From NCBI GenBank assembly GCA_964472195.1, contig CAYYJH010000008.1:1-51850 (forward strand): DNA of 51,850 bases. The letters are read 5' to 3'. The notes beneath the pieces are model-generated. The model worked only from the letters and a program-made list of their open reading frames with translations, had not been told where the DNA came from and made no database searches. How positions within the stretch are numbered: position 1 is the stretch's first letter; each line of letters opens with the position of its first letter. The stretch comes from BS750m-G4 sp964472195. GTDB lineage: Bacteria; Bacteroidota; Ignavibacteria; Tepidaquicellales; Tepidaquicellaceae. Below, piece by piece: positions 16,599 through 26,200 of the stretch. The translations under genes and the position numbers were made by a program.

Positions 16599-17705
16599 AT
16601 GATGAATAGTTATCCCAGAATAAGTTTTCTAATTATAATTTTATTTATCCAGTCTACATGCTGCTTTTCTTGCAGATCACAAAATATAGAAATGGAAAAA
16701 GAGATTAAACTTGTTCCCCCAAACACTGGCGTCTATCACGGCGCTTTTCCGGATATGGGAGAGACGGAGGATAGTGTAACGCCGGAAAGGATTCAACAGT
16801 TTATAGATATAACCGGCAAATCTTCTGCGTGGATATATTTTTCCAATAATTGGTTTAATGGAATAAAATTTCCACGGGATGAAGTTTTATTAATAAATCA
16901 ATACGGCTTGTTGCCTTTTATAAGATTAATGCCAAGGAGTAACTGGAATACGGATGCGCCCGATTCAATTTACTCATTACAAAATATCATCGATGGAAAA
17001 TTTGACGAAGCTCTTTTGAAATGGGCAAGAGATACAAGAAGTGCAGGAGTTCCTATCATGGTGGAATTCGGTACTGAAGTGAATGGTGATTGGTTTCCCT
17101 GGTGTGGAATATACAATGGGGGTGGTGAAACTTCCGGATATGGTGATTCAACACTGGCAGATGGTCCCGAAAGATTTAAAGATGCATACAAACATATCAT
17201 AGATATATTTGCCAAAGAAAATGTTAAAAATGTAACATGGGCGTTTCACGTAAATAGTGGCTCAGCACCAGGGGAATCATGGAATAATTTTTCGGCTTAT
17301 TATCCGGGTGATGAATGCATAGACTGGATTGGTGTCAGTGTATATGGAATGCAAAATTCGGGTGATGAATGGAAGTCTTTTAACGAGGTTCTTGGTAATT
17401 CGTATAATAAGCTGGCGTCTGTTTCTGAAAATAAACCCCTGGCAATTTTTGAGTTTGGAGTAGCTGATATTCCAAAGTATGGAGACAAAGCTCAGTGGAT
17501 TAAGGGAGCTTTGAAAACTATTAGGGAAGGAAAGTATCCCAGAATAAAAGCTATAAGTTACTGGCATTCAAGCTGGGAGAATGAAGACGGGAGTGTTACA
17601 AGTATGAGAATTGATTCGAATCCGGAATCTCTTAATGTATATAGAACATATATAGCTGATTCATTCTTTGTAGCGTTTCCGATTTTATCCGGGAAGAACC
17701 ATTAA
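16599..17705 (+). CDS. Secreted GH26-like glycoside hydrolase
   Basis: About 368 residues from ATG 16599 (ATG 16602 is equally possible; an upstream TTG at 16587 is less likely). A signal peptide (FLIIILFIQSTCCFSC) is followed by a TIM-barrel. MVEFGTEVNGDWFPWCG corresponds to the acid/base region of GH26 beta-mannanases, with the glutamate at about 160. LAIFEFGVADIPKYGDKAQWI holds the likely nucleophile glutamate, and YWHSSWENEDGSV is near the end. The substrate could be mannan or another beta-glucan. A run of cysteines near the signal end (TCCFSC) could make it a lipoprotein, though the lipobox is poor. Confidence 0.75.
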   Translation: MMNSYPRISFLIIILFIQSTCCFSCRSQNIEMEKEIKLVPPNTGVYHGAFPDMGETEDSVTPERIQQFIDITGKSSAWIYFSNNWFNGIKFPRDEVLLINQYGLLPFIRLMPRSNWNTDAPDSIYSLQNIIDGKFDEALLKWARDTRSAGVPIMVEFGTEVNGDWFPWCGIYNGGGETSGYGDSTLADGPERFKDAYKHIIDIFAKENVKNVTWAFHVNSGSAPGESWNNFSAYYPGDECIDWIGVSVYGMQNSGDEWKSFNEVLGNSYNKLASVSENKPLAIFEFGVADIPKYGDKAQWIKGALKTIREGKYPRIKAISYWHSSWENEDGSVTSMRIDSNPESLNVYRTYIADSFFVAFPILSGKNH

Positions 17706-17718
17706 AAACAACTTTTTG

Positions 17719-17746
17719 TTGACAAAAGAGTATTTGATTTTATATA
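17719..17746 (+). promoter_or_regulatory. Promoter before the VOC protein gene
   Basis: A perfect TTGACA (17719-17724), a 16-base spacer and TATATA (17741-17746), 26 bp before the start codon. Confidence 0.4.
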
Positions 17747-17771
17747 ACTTAAATAAGAAAGGAATTATTAA

Positions 17772-18140
17772 ATGGCTCATTCAATTAATTGGTTTGAAAT
17801 ACCAGTAACGGATTTCGAAAGAGCGAAGAAGTTTTACGGTGAATTATTTGGTAAAGAACTTCACACGGAAAAAATGGGAGAATATAATATGGGCTTTTTC
17901 CCGGGAGAGCAGGGGGATGTATGTGGAGCGATTGTTCATGGTGAAGGTTATGAACCATGCGATAAGGGAACGTTAGTTTATTTTAACGGTGGTAAAGATT
18001 TATCGGGTATGCTTTCAAAAGCTGAATCAGCTGGTGGTAAGGTTGTTGTTCCGAAAACTCAAATCACTCCGGAGATAGGTTTTTTTGCAATCTTTTTCGA
18101 CACAGAGGGCAATAAAATTGCTGTTCACTCTCCCAAATAA
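17772..18140 (+). CDS. VOC (glyoxalase/bleomycin resistance) family protein
   Basis: 122 residues, one VOC unit made of two beta-alpha-beta-beta-beta modules. The start HSINWFEIPVTDFERAKKFYGELFGKEL is characteristic, and the second module ends with GFFAIFFDTEGNKIAVHSP. AAGGAAT lies 10-16 bases before the ATG. Members range from metal-dependent lyases to binding proteins, and the metal ligands cannot be assigned here. The role is unknown beyond the fold. Confidence 0.88.
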   Translation: MAHSINWFEIPVTDFERAKKFYGELFGKELHTEKMGEYNMGFFPGEQGDVCGAIVHGEGYEPCDKGTLVYFNGGKDLSGMLSKAESAGGKVVVPKTQITPEIGFFAIFFDTEGNKIAVHSPK

Positions 18141-18221
18141 ATTTAATTGGTGAGCTTAATCACTTATTTTTTGAAGAAAGAGAGAAGTAACGTACTGAGA
18201 AGTATTATACACTTTTACAAA

Positions 18222-18851
18222 TTATTTTTGATACATATCATGTTCACTTTTTGATATCACTAATGCAATCGGTACAAAAACACCAAACGATGCCGCCGCA
18301 ATTCCATACAGTGCCCACCCGGAAGGAATCATCGGGGCAATTATAAAAATAAGGACAGAAACAAAACTTACATACCTGCTCCCGCCTTTTAATAATCCGA
18401 GACGGATTGAGCCGATTACCGTATTCAGTAATCCAAAACCGAATAGAACTGTTCCCGCTATGAAAACTCCCGTTATCCAGTAGCCGCTGTTGTCGAAGAA
18501 AATTATGGGAGAATGTCCGGTAGATTGAACAGCCACCGGGCCTATTCCATCAGCACCAAGTCCTGCTGAGTAAAATCCTGCGCCTACCGCAACAAACGGT
18601 AAAGTCAGCTTAGGCAAAGAACGGGATGTAATCTGCAAATATTTATTGATCGAACTTACAGCAAGTATAGATAACATAAAACCAATAACAGAGATAATAT
18701 GACCGGCGAACCAGCGTGCCGTTTGTTCGACAGCTTGTTCTGCAAGGTGATGATTTGAATAGTCAGCTACAACAGGTATTAACACAATACCGATAGTCAG
18801 CACAACAGGAAATGCGATTATGGATATGATTTGTGTTCGTTTGTTGTTCAT
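18222..18851 (-). CDS. Integral membrane protein of unknown function
   Basis: 209 residues with about six hydrophobic segments, including IISIIAFPVVLTIGIVLIPVV, WFAGHIISVIGFMLSILAV, GVFIAGTVLFGFGLLNTVIGSI and YGIAAASFGVFVPIALVIS. There is no catalytic motif. It converges with the VOC gene. Its base composition is visibly richer in G and C than the neighbours (for example 18290-18320 and 18490-18560), which might reflect transfer. No family was recognised. Confidence 0.75.
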   Translation of the reverse strand: MNNKRTQIISIIAFPVVLTIGIVLIPVVADYSNHHLAEQAVEQTARWFAGHIISVIGFMLSILAVSSINKYLQITSRSLPKLTLPFVAVGAGFYSAGLGADGIGPVAVQSTGHSPIIFFDNSGYWITGVFIAGTVLFGFGLLNTVIGSIRLGLLKGGSRYVSFVSVLIFIIAPMIPSGWALYGIAAASFGVFVPIALVISKSEHDMYQK

Positions 18852-19066
18852 TTCTATAGAATATTAACGGTCAAAATAAAACTTCTCCAAGTTTTAAGAA
18901 TACAATAATACAATTCATTTGAAAAACCTTTTAAGAGTAGTAATCGCTCAATAATTACCATCTTCTGGATTGTTTAAAACAATTGTTAGACAACTTAGTA
19001 AACTAAAATTATATTTAAAATCCTAAAGATTTATAAACATATTGAGGATTAAAAGATAGATATGAA

Positions 19067-19684
19067 TTATTTTACGGCTTGAATATATTTAATTGGAAAC
19101 CAAAATCTACAATAGGATATATCCCTAATTATTTTAAAACCATATTTTAATAATGAAGGCTTAATATCCACTGGATGACAACCCCGACTTATGAATGGCA
19201 AAGCCTCAAATAAACTCTTCCATAAATTATTCCCGACACTTCTTGGGTAATCCATATACACCGAAAAGAATAGACCTTCATTTTTTAGAACACGTTTTAT
19301 TTCAAGGACAAAAGTGTCAAAAATATCTTCTTGACAAAAATCGAAAACACAATTCGCAAATACTGCATCAAAATAATCATTATCAAATGGGAGGATAAGA
19401 AATTTGCTAACTTGAATTTTTAGATTCTGTAGGTTTTGTTTCAACATGAATCTTTTAGCAATACTTGAAGTTTTAGAGGAAAAACATGAATAGTATGAGG
19501 TTCCTTTAGTATTATTATTACATAATAATTTTATACCAATATCTGTTGGAGGAGACAAAATTAATATATTCAGATTATTAATTTTTGAATCTGAAACTTC
19601 CATTTTACGCGATCGAAGTTCCATGATTTTACTCCAGATATTAAAATAAGGAGAGATCTTTACGTATGACTTTTCTAATTCCAT
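19067..19684 (-). CDS. Diverged methyltransferase-like protein lacking the SAM glycine loop
   Basis: 205 residues. The C-terminal two thirds align by eye with the UbiE-type protein encoded just upstream (19878-20549): LPFDNDYFDAVFANCVFDF against LPFDSDSFDVVLSTYSLCP, then RVLKNEGLFFSV, and GCHPVDIKPSLLKYGFKIIRD against the neighbour's GCRSVNVLPDLEDAGGRVI. The SAM-binding motif I, GSGTG in the neighbour, is replaced by LNILILSPPTDIG, so SAM binding is doubtful. It may be a degraded or repurposed paralogue. It is also more AT-rich than its neighbour. Confidence 0.6.
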   Translation of the reverse strand: MELEKSYVKISPYFNIWSKIMELRSRKMEVSDSKINNLNILILSPPTDIGIKLLCNNNTKGTSYYSCFSSKTSSIAKRFMLKQNLQNLKIQVSKFLILPFDNDYFDAVFANCVFDFCQEDIFDTFVLEIKRVLKNEGLFFSVYMDYPRSVGNNLWKSLFEALPFISRGCHPVDIKPSLLKYGFKIIRDISYCRFWFPIKYIQAVK

Positions 19685-19877
19685 TTATAAAAGACTTTTT
19701 GTTTTTTAAATATTCTATGTGACTTTCTCGCAAATTTATTTATAAGAAAAGATTTTTTAGAAGCTTTCCCGTTATCTTTTTTATCTAAGTTATATCTTTA
19801 CTCTTTTAAGGTTTACAATTGTGCTAACTGGTGCCAAAGGATAGCAGAGGAATTATCAATCCGGGTCTATGGCTTTG

Positions 19878-20549
19878 TTAGGTTACATGTTTCTGAACAA
19901 TGAAAACAAAAAAAGGCCACAATGGAACACCTATATGTTTAGAATAAATAACTCTTCCTCCTGCATCCTCTAAGTCTGGAAGAACATTGACAGATCTGCA
20001 TCCCATTGAGAGCTGAGGGAAATGCCACGCAATACTTTCTACTCGACCAGCTAACCACTTTACAAATGGATTTCGAGGTTCTGTCGAATGTGCAACAGCA
20101 ATCTTACCGCCTGGTTTAGTTACACGGTATAGTTCTAATGCTCCCTTTTTGGGATCATACACTGGACACAGGCTGTAGGTCGAAAGAACAACGTCGAAGC
20201 TATCACTGTCAAACGGTAAATGAATCAGATCTCCTGTTCGAAAGTTTACTCTATCCTGCATACCCTCATGAATGACCTTTTCCCGTGCTACCATCAACAT
20301 TGCATCACTAAGGTCAAACAATGTAACTTTACCATTCGGACCAACTTTTTTTGCCGACATAATGCCCGTTGCTCCAGTACCCGACCCACAATCTAATACT
20401 TTGTCACCTTCATTTATTGCATTCCCGACCAGAATTTTTCTGCCGCGTTGGTCAGCTCTTGCTGTGATAAGTGCGTGCTGAAAATCGTAACGTTTTGAGA
20501 TATGCCTGTAGATGTTCTTTACTTTTTCTGTACTTAATGCTTCTCGCAT
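19878..20549 (-). CDS. UbiE/Methyltransf_11-type SAM-dependent methyltransferase
   Basis: 223 residues. Motif I is KVLDCGSGTGATG (about 50-62), strand 2 ends at VTLFDLSDAM, motif II is LPFDSDSFDVVLSTYSLC and motif III is RVTKPGGKIAVAHS. The C-terminal part (QLSMGCRSVNVLPDLEDAGG, then VPLWPFFVFIVQK) is hydrophobic and may sit at the membrane, as with methyltransferases acting on quinones or lipids. The substrate is unknown. The two leftward methyltransferase genes are separated by 193 bp. Confidence 0.85.
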   Translation of the reverse strand: MREALSTEKVKNIYRHISKRYDFQHALITARADQRGRKILVGNAINEGDKVLDCGSGTGATGIMSAKKVGPNGKVTLFDLSDAMLMVAREKVIHEGMQDRVNFRTGDLIHLPFDSDSFDVVLSTYSLCPVYDPKKGALELYRVTKPGGKIAVAHSTEPRNPFVKWLAGRVESIAWHFPQLSMGCRSVNVLPDLEDAGGRVIYSKHIGVPLWPFFVFIVQKHVT

Positions 20550-20747
20550 TTTATTACTATTTTTAATTCGCAGCCTGAAAATTAATTATTGTTATGTAAG
20601 AATTTATGCTATTCTATACGTAATTATAAGATAAAAGTTTTTTTTATCGATTATCTATCTTCTTATTGAAATGATAGATATGATAATCTAAATTTTCAAT
20701 ATTCGTATAAACCTGTTCTTAAATGAGAGCGGATTTTCTGTTTTAAT

Positions 20748-20778
20748 TTGAATTTGTATAAGAAAGAGAGTAATTTTA
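20748..20778 (+). promoter_or_regulatory. Promoter of rmuC
   Basis: TTG (20748-20750), a 20-base spacer and TAATTTTA (20771-20778), one base from TAnnTTTG. It lies 48 bp before the rmuC ATG. Confidence 0.45.
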
Positions 20779-20826
20779 TTTAAACAGAAATAATTTATAA
20801 TTACAATCATCTTTTTAAAAGATTAA

Positions 20827-22119
20827 ATGGAAATCATATATTTAATAATAGGAATTCTCATCGGTACTCTTTTCACATTTTTTATTAGCAAATATAAATT
20901 TAAAAGTGGAGTGAGTAAATCAGAAGAAAGAAGTTCACTTCTACAAAAAGAAATCGAAAAGACTGAGACCGAACTTTCAACTGAAAGGGACAAGGTACTA
21001 AAACTTAACTCAGAACTATCAGCAGGCAAAACGGAGCTGTCTAATTTACAGGAAAGATTAGATGAAGAAAGAAAGGAAATAGAAGAGTTGCAGGTCAAGT
21101 TCACTAAAGAGTTTGAGAACCTCGCAAATAAAATATTAGAGGAGAAAAGCGTTAAGTTTACAGATCAGAACAGGGAAAACATCGACCGTATACTAAAACC
21201 GTTAAATGAAAAGATAAAAGACTTCGAAAAGAAGGTTGAAGATAAGTATTTAAAAGAGTCAAATGAGAGGGCAAGCCTTGTACAGCAGATAAAAACACTT
21301 CATGAACTTAACCAGCAAATGAGCAAAGATGCAAGTAATCTAACGAGAGCTTTGAAAGGTGATTCAAAGGCACGCGGCAGCTGGGGGGAATTTATACTCG
21401 AAAGCGTAATTGAAAAATCAGGATTAACGAAAGACAGGGAATATAAAATTCAGGAGAGTTTCAAAACCACTGATGGCAAACTTCAAAAGCCAGATGTCAT
21501 TGTTTATTTACCTGACGATAAAAATATTATAATAGACTCAAAGGTTTCCCTCGTTGCATACGAGCAGTTCAGCTCAACGGAAGATGATACAGAAAGAAAC
21601 ATCTCTTTAAAAGAACACATCAGGTCAATAAGAAACCACATTAAGGAATTGGGAGAAAAGAATTACCAGAGTCTTTATGAATTGAATAGTCCTGATTTTG
21701 TTTTAATGTTTGTTCCAATTGAGCCTGCATTTGCATTAGCTGTTCAGAATGATCCCAATTTATTTTATGAAGCTTTTGAGAAGAACATTGTTATCGTAAG
21801 TCCAACCACTTTACTGGCAACCTTAAGAACGATTGCAAGCATCTGGAAGCAGGAGAAGCAGAATAAAAATGCTTTAGAGATTGCAAGACAAAGCGGTGAT
21901 TTGTATGATAAGTTCGTAGGTTTTGTTGATGATTTGTCTTTGGTTGGAAGTAATATAAAAACAACACAAGTTAATTATGATAAAGCAATGAAAAAATTAT
22001 CAGAAGGACGGGGTAACTTAATAAGAAAGGTAGAAAACATTAAAGAACTTGGTGCAAAAACAACGAAGTCGCTTCCCAGGTCTTTAATCGATGAATCAAC
22101 AGGTGAAAGCATACAGTAA
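20827..22119 (+). CDS. rmuC: DNA recombination protein RmuC
   Basis: 430 residues. An N-terminal membrane segment (EIIYLIIGILIGTLFTFFIS) is followed by a coiled coil to about residue 175. The RmuC nuclease-like domain then follows, with KGDSKARGSWGEFILESVIEKSGLTKDREY, KPDVIVYLPDDKNIIIDSKVSLVAYEQF and FVPIEPAFALAVQNDPNLFYEAF. The D-x-K within IIIDSKVSL fits the PD-(D/E)xK fold. In E. coli, RmuC limits inversion recombination at short inverted repeats. It has its own promoter. Confidence 0.93.
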   Translation: MEIIYLIIGILIGTLFTFFISKYKFKSGVSKSEERSSLLQKEIEKTETELSTERDKVLKLNSELSAGKTELSNLQERLDEERKEIEELQVKFTKEFENLANKILEEKSVKFTDQNRENIDRILKPLNEKIKDFEKKVEDKYLKESNERASLVQQIKTLHELNQQMSKDASNLTRALKGDSKARGSWGEFILESVIEKSGLTKDREYKIQESFKTTDGKLQKPDVIVYLPDDKNIIIDSKVSLVAYEQFSSTEDDTERNISLKEHIRSIRNHIKELGEKNYQSLYELNSPDFVLMFVPIEPAFALAVQNDPNLFYEAFEKNIVIVSPTTLLATLRTIASIWKQEKQNKNALEIARQSGDLYDKFVGFVDDLSLVGSNIKTTQVNYDKAMKKLSEGRGNLIRKVENIKELGAKTTKSLPRSLIDESTGESIQ

Positions 22120-22175
22120 GTTAAATCTTATTAACTAATATCAAAACGTAATGAAGATTTAGAAGGAAAAAAGAT

Positions 22176-22414
22176 ATGAACATTAATCAATTTTTGAGTC
22201 TTTATAATTCCTCAATTGGAATATTTACACGAGTGGTCCGGTAAAATTGACTATTGCAGTGAGGAATTCAACCTATCTGGTTTTGAGAATCTATCATCGC
22301 TGGATCTTGAAACTTATTTAAAAGAAAACCAAAAATATTTTTTTTTGTTTTGAAGTAAAAGTTCAAATTGACCAGAGAATGCTTGTAGAAATAGATGAGG
22401 ATGCTGTTATTTAA
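22176..22414 (+). pseudogene. Small gene broken by two frameshifts
   Basis: ATG 22176 with AGAAGGA 8-14 bases upstream opens a frame that stops after 23 codons. Sequence of coding character continues in the next frame from about 22210 (LEYLHEWSGKIDYCSEEF, then FENLSSLDLETYLKENQKY). It shifts again at a run of nine Ts (about 22337-22345) into CFEVKVQIDQRMLVEIDEDA and a TAA at 22412. The intact product would be about 79 residues. The second shift at a homopolymer could be a sequencing or assembly error. No family was recognised. Confidence 0.5.
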
Positions 22415-22437
22415 AAACTTTTAATTATATTAGTAGT

Positions 22438-23229
22438 ATGGAATGTCCAATCTATATAATTGATGCTTTTACTCACAAAGCTTTCAAAGGAAATCCGGCT
22501 GCAGTTTGTTTTCCAGGGGAAGATGTTGATTCGAGCTGGATGCAGAATGTTGCAACTGAAATGAACTTATCTGAAACAGCATTTCTAAAAAAAAGTGGTA
22601 AAGGTTTTGATCTAAAATGGTTTACGCCGGAGGTTGAGGTAGATTTGTGCGGTCACGCTACACTTGCAAGTGCACACGTATTATGGGAGAGTTCTTTATT
22701 AGAAAGAAGTGAGAGAGCAATCTTTAATTCAAAAAGTGGAGTTTTAACCGCCGAGAAAAAAAACGGGGAGATTGAAATCAATTTCCCCTCAATGTCCATT
22801 AGGGAAATTAGCGGAACAGAGAAATTGCAGGAAGCTTTCGGAACAGGTTTTATTTATACGGGACACACAAAAGGCTATTACATTTTTGAAGTTAAATCGG
22901 AAGACATTGTCAGAAATCTAAAACCAGATTTCAGTGCATTGAAAAAAATTACTGATTGTGGGGTAATTGTTACATCAGAATCATCTTCTAAAGAGTTTGA
23001 TTTCATATCGAGGTTTTTTGCTCCTGCGTACGGTATTGATGAAGATCCTGTAACAGGTTCGGCACATTGTGTGTTAGGACCTCACTGGAGCAAAAAGTTG
23101 AACAAGAAAAACATGAGAGCATTTCAAGCTTCTAAAAGAGGTGGAGTTTTAAGTGTTAGAGTTGATGATGAAAGGGTGTATATAGCAGGGGAAGCAGTAA
23201 CGGTATTGAAGGGTGAGTTGGTAGTATAA
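22438..23229 (+). CDS. PhzF-family isomerase-like protein
   Basis: 263 residues, the usual PhzF length. The two-lobed diaminopimelate-epimerase-like fold shows the family motifs YIIDAFTHKAFKGNPAAVC, MNLSETAFL with the catalytic glutamate at E46, WFTPEVEVDLCGHATLAS and FAPAYGIDEDPVTGSAHCVLGPHW. PhzF itself isomerises an intermediate of phenazine synthesis. No phenazine genes are nearby, and most family members have unknown substrates, so the gene name is not assigned. The reading frame ends 43 bp before the convergent cyclase-like gene. Confidence 0.9.
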   Translation: MECPIYIIDAFTHKAFKGNPAAVCFPGEDVDSSWMQNVATEMNLSETAFLKKSGKGFDLKWFTPEVEVDLCGHATLASAHVLWESSLLERSERAIFNSKSGVLTAEKKNGEIEINFPSMSIREISGTEKLQEAFGTGFIYTGHTKGYYIFEVKSEDIVRNLKPDFSALKKITDCGVIVTSESSSKEFDFISRFFAPAYGIDEDPVTGSAHCVLGPHWSKKLNKKNMRAFQASKRGGVLSVRVDDERVYIAGEAVTVLKGELVV

Positions 23230-23277
23230 GATAATTGTTCAGGTACGAACGTTTGTTGCGTTTACAGCACAATTATC
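23230..23277. terminator. Hairpin between convergent genes
   Basis: GATAATTGT (23230-23238) and ACAATTATC (23269-23277) are perfect 9-base inverted repeats lying exactly between the phzF-family stop and the end of the convergent cyclase-like gene, whose stop codon lies in the right arm. There is no U-tract, so termination activity in either direction is uncertain. Confidence 0.35.
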
Positions 23278-26200
23278 CGACCTTATTTGGTGCAAGTTCT
23301 TCTATCCTCTTTTTATATTTGAGGGCTTTAGTACTTCTGTAAATCTTTCTGTATATTTTCAAAGATTCTTTTCTATGCTCATCTAATTGGTTTTTATAAA
23401 TAGTGGGGCTTTCGTTAATACTAAGCAGCTGGTACAATTCGTAATGTAAATCTGCTATATCCTTTTCATCATTGGCTGTGTTAAATAATTTCTGGAGTTG
23501 TTCAATTGATTTCTCTTTGCTTTTAAAAAAATACTCTGTTTTATGTAAAAGCAAATTAGCATAAAAGATATCATCATTACGTCCTTCATCATCAGATTTT
23601 TTTATAACTTCTGATATCAATTTATTAGCTTCACGGTATTTCTTTTGAAGGAAAAGCACTTCAGCTTTTTCTATTAATATATGAATTAAGTTGTAACTGG
23701 AATCCATTTCATTACAAATAATAACCGATTCATCATAATATTTAATAGCTTTATCATAATCACCTAGTTCTTTATATACATTACCAATATTACCAAGGTT
23801 AATAGAAATAATTCTTTTGCTTCCTAACTCTTCTAAAATTTTAAGTGATTTATAAAAGGACTCTAGTGCTAGTTCATAACATCCTGATTCAGCATAGACA
23901 ATTCCAATATTGCCTAAGGCAATTGAAATTCCTCGTTTGTGTCCAAGTTCTTTGCAAATCTTTAATTGCTTTTTGTAATAAATCATTGCTTTTTCGATCT
24001 TACCTTTATTAACATACAGGTTACCAATGTTTCCAACAACCATTGTTATCCCTGCTTTATTACCTAATTCTTCTAAGATTTTTAATGATCTTTCGAGGTA
24101 TTTCAAAGCTTGTTTGAAATCATTTTTTTCAATATAAATATTTCCTAAATTTCCTAAAGCTGCTGAAACACCTTCCTTGTGTCCTAAGCTTTCGCTAATC
24201 AATAATTGCTTTTCATAACACTTAAGCGCATTCGCATGGTCTCCTTTATCATTGTAAACATTACCCATGTTGCCTATTGTCATTGATATTCCGACCTTGT
24301 CGTCGAACTCTTCTAAAATCTTAAGAGACTTATCTAAATATTTTAATGCTTGATTAAAATTACCCTGTTCCTTTAAAACGTCCCCCATACTCTCGACAGC
24401 AATATGAATTCCCTTTTTATTCCCCGCTTCTTTATTAATCAGCAATTGTTTATTGTAGAAATTCATGGCTTTGTTGTAATCACCTTTTTCATAGTATATA
24501 TCTCCCATGCTGCCAATACTTGATGCAAAACCAGTTTTATCTTGTGTTTTCTCGAATAAGTGTATTGCTTTCTCATGATATGATATTGCCAGTTCGTAAT
24601 TGCCTTTATCTTCATGAACTCTTCCTAAAGCACTATAACTTTTTCCAATGTTACTAAGATCATTATCATTTTCTGCTTTCTTAAGAGCTGCCGCAAAAAT
24701 ATTTTTTGATTCATCGAACTTACCAGTTAGTTGTAGAACACTGCCCTTAATCAACATATATTCTGTTTCGATTCTAATATCGCCAAGCATTTCTGCAATG
24801 ATAATAACCTGCTCACATTTCTCGATAGCTTCTTCATTATTATAATTCTTTTTATATTTATCAGCCAGTTCTTTTTGTAAATTAAGATATTCAATAACTG
24901 CATCTTTATTATTTTGTAACTGCTCTTTTGTTAGTGTTATTAAATTATTTTCATTAATTATATTATGTCCTACACCCAAATGATAACAATACTGTTCTAA
25001 GTTATTTAGAGTGAAGTTATCATGAAATAATTTCATTATAGAACTTGCAGCTAAAAGATGAAACTCTCGCAATCGTGCCCGCATTTGCATGTTATAAACG
25101 ACATCTCTCAGCAAAGTATGCTTATAAACGCATTTTATCTCCTCTATCACTGCCCATATCTGTTTTTTTTCAGCCGCTTTTACTTTATTCATTAGATCAT
25201 CAACATCTTTTAACATTTGAGCGATTACCTGTATTTCAAACTCCTTTCCTAAAACCGAAGCAGTTTGGACTACTTCTTTAATTTCAGATGTCAGCCTGTC
25301 AAATCTTGACAATAATACGTTGTTAATTGTTGAGGGGATTGTTTCTTCGGTTGTTAATGAGAAGGGTGTTCTCATACCATCTTTAACGTGAGCGTCTGCT
25401 ATTTCTATTGTATAACCCTCATTTCTTTTTTTCCAGTATTCTCGTTCTTTAAAATCAAGAATTAACTGTTCGATGAAAAACGGATTTCCATTTGTTTTCT
25501 CTTTTAAAAACACTGCTGAACTTTTGTCAATCCTATTTCCTAAGAGCTGCTTTGTTAGAGATTTCGTACCTTCAAGCGAGAGGTATTCGAGTTCTATATC
25601 ATAGTGGGGTATACTGCTGTCAAGATTTAAAGAGAACTTGCTGCCATCATCGAGATACCTGCTGGAGATAACAATTGTAAGTGGCAGTTCGTTTACGTTT
25701 CTGGCAAGCACATTCAGTAATTCTTTGGAGTCGTTATCAAGCCACTGTGCATCCTCAATTTCAATAATTACCGGTTGAAGCAAACACTCAGCGATTATTA
25801 AATTATAGAAAGCAAATAATGTATTCTCGAATCTTAATTGAGGATCTAACTGCTCATAAAGAGAGTCTTCCCAATGAAGATCAACCATAGCACCGAGTAT
25901 GGAGCGTGTTCTTTCTAATTCAGTACTAATATGGATCGTATCCTCGTTACTGTTTTTATCAGTTTGCAGATTCTTTTGCAGTGTAGATATTAGCAGGTCT
26001 ATTTCCCGGTTGAATGTATTCTTGTTTTCTTCAATAGAATTATTGAATGATTGTTTAAAATAATTTGTAAGCAAATATTTAAATGGATTGAGTGGTTGTC
26101 TAATTATTTCTTCATTAGAACAATAGAGCCAGTGAATGTTGTGAGCTTTCTCCAGTTTATTTCTAAATTCATTAATTAACCTGGTTTTACCAATACCAAT

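Noticed and set aside
19018..19052. AATCCT/AGGATT inverted repeat downstream of the diverged methyltransferase gene
   Set aside because: Only six pairs, a long loop and a poor T-tract; not enough to call a terminator.
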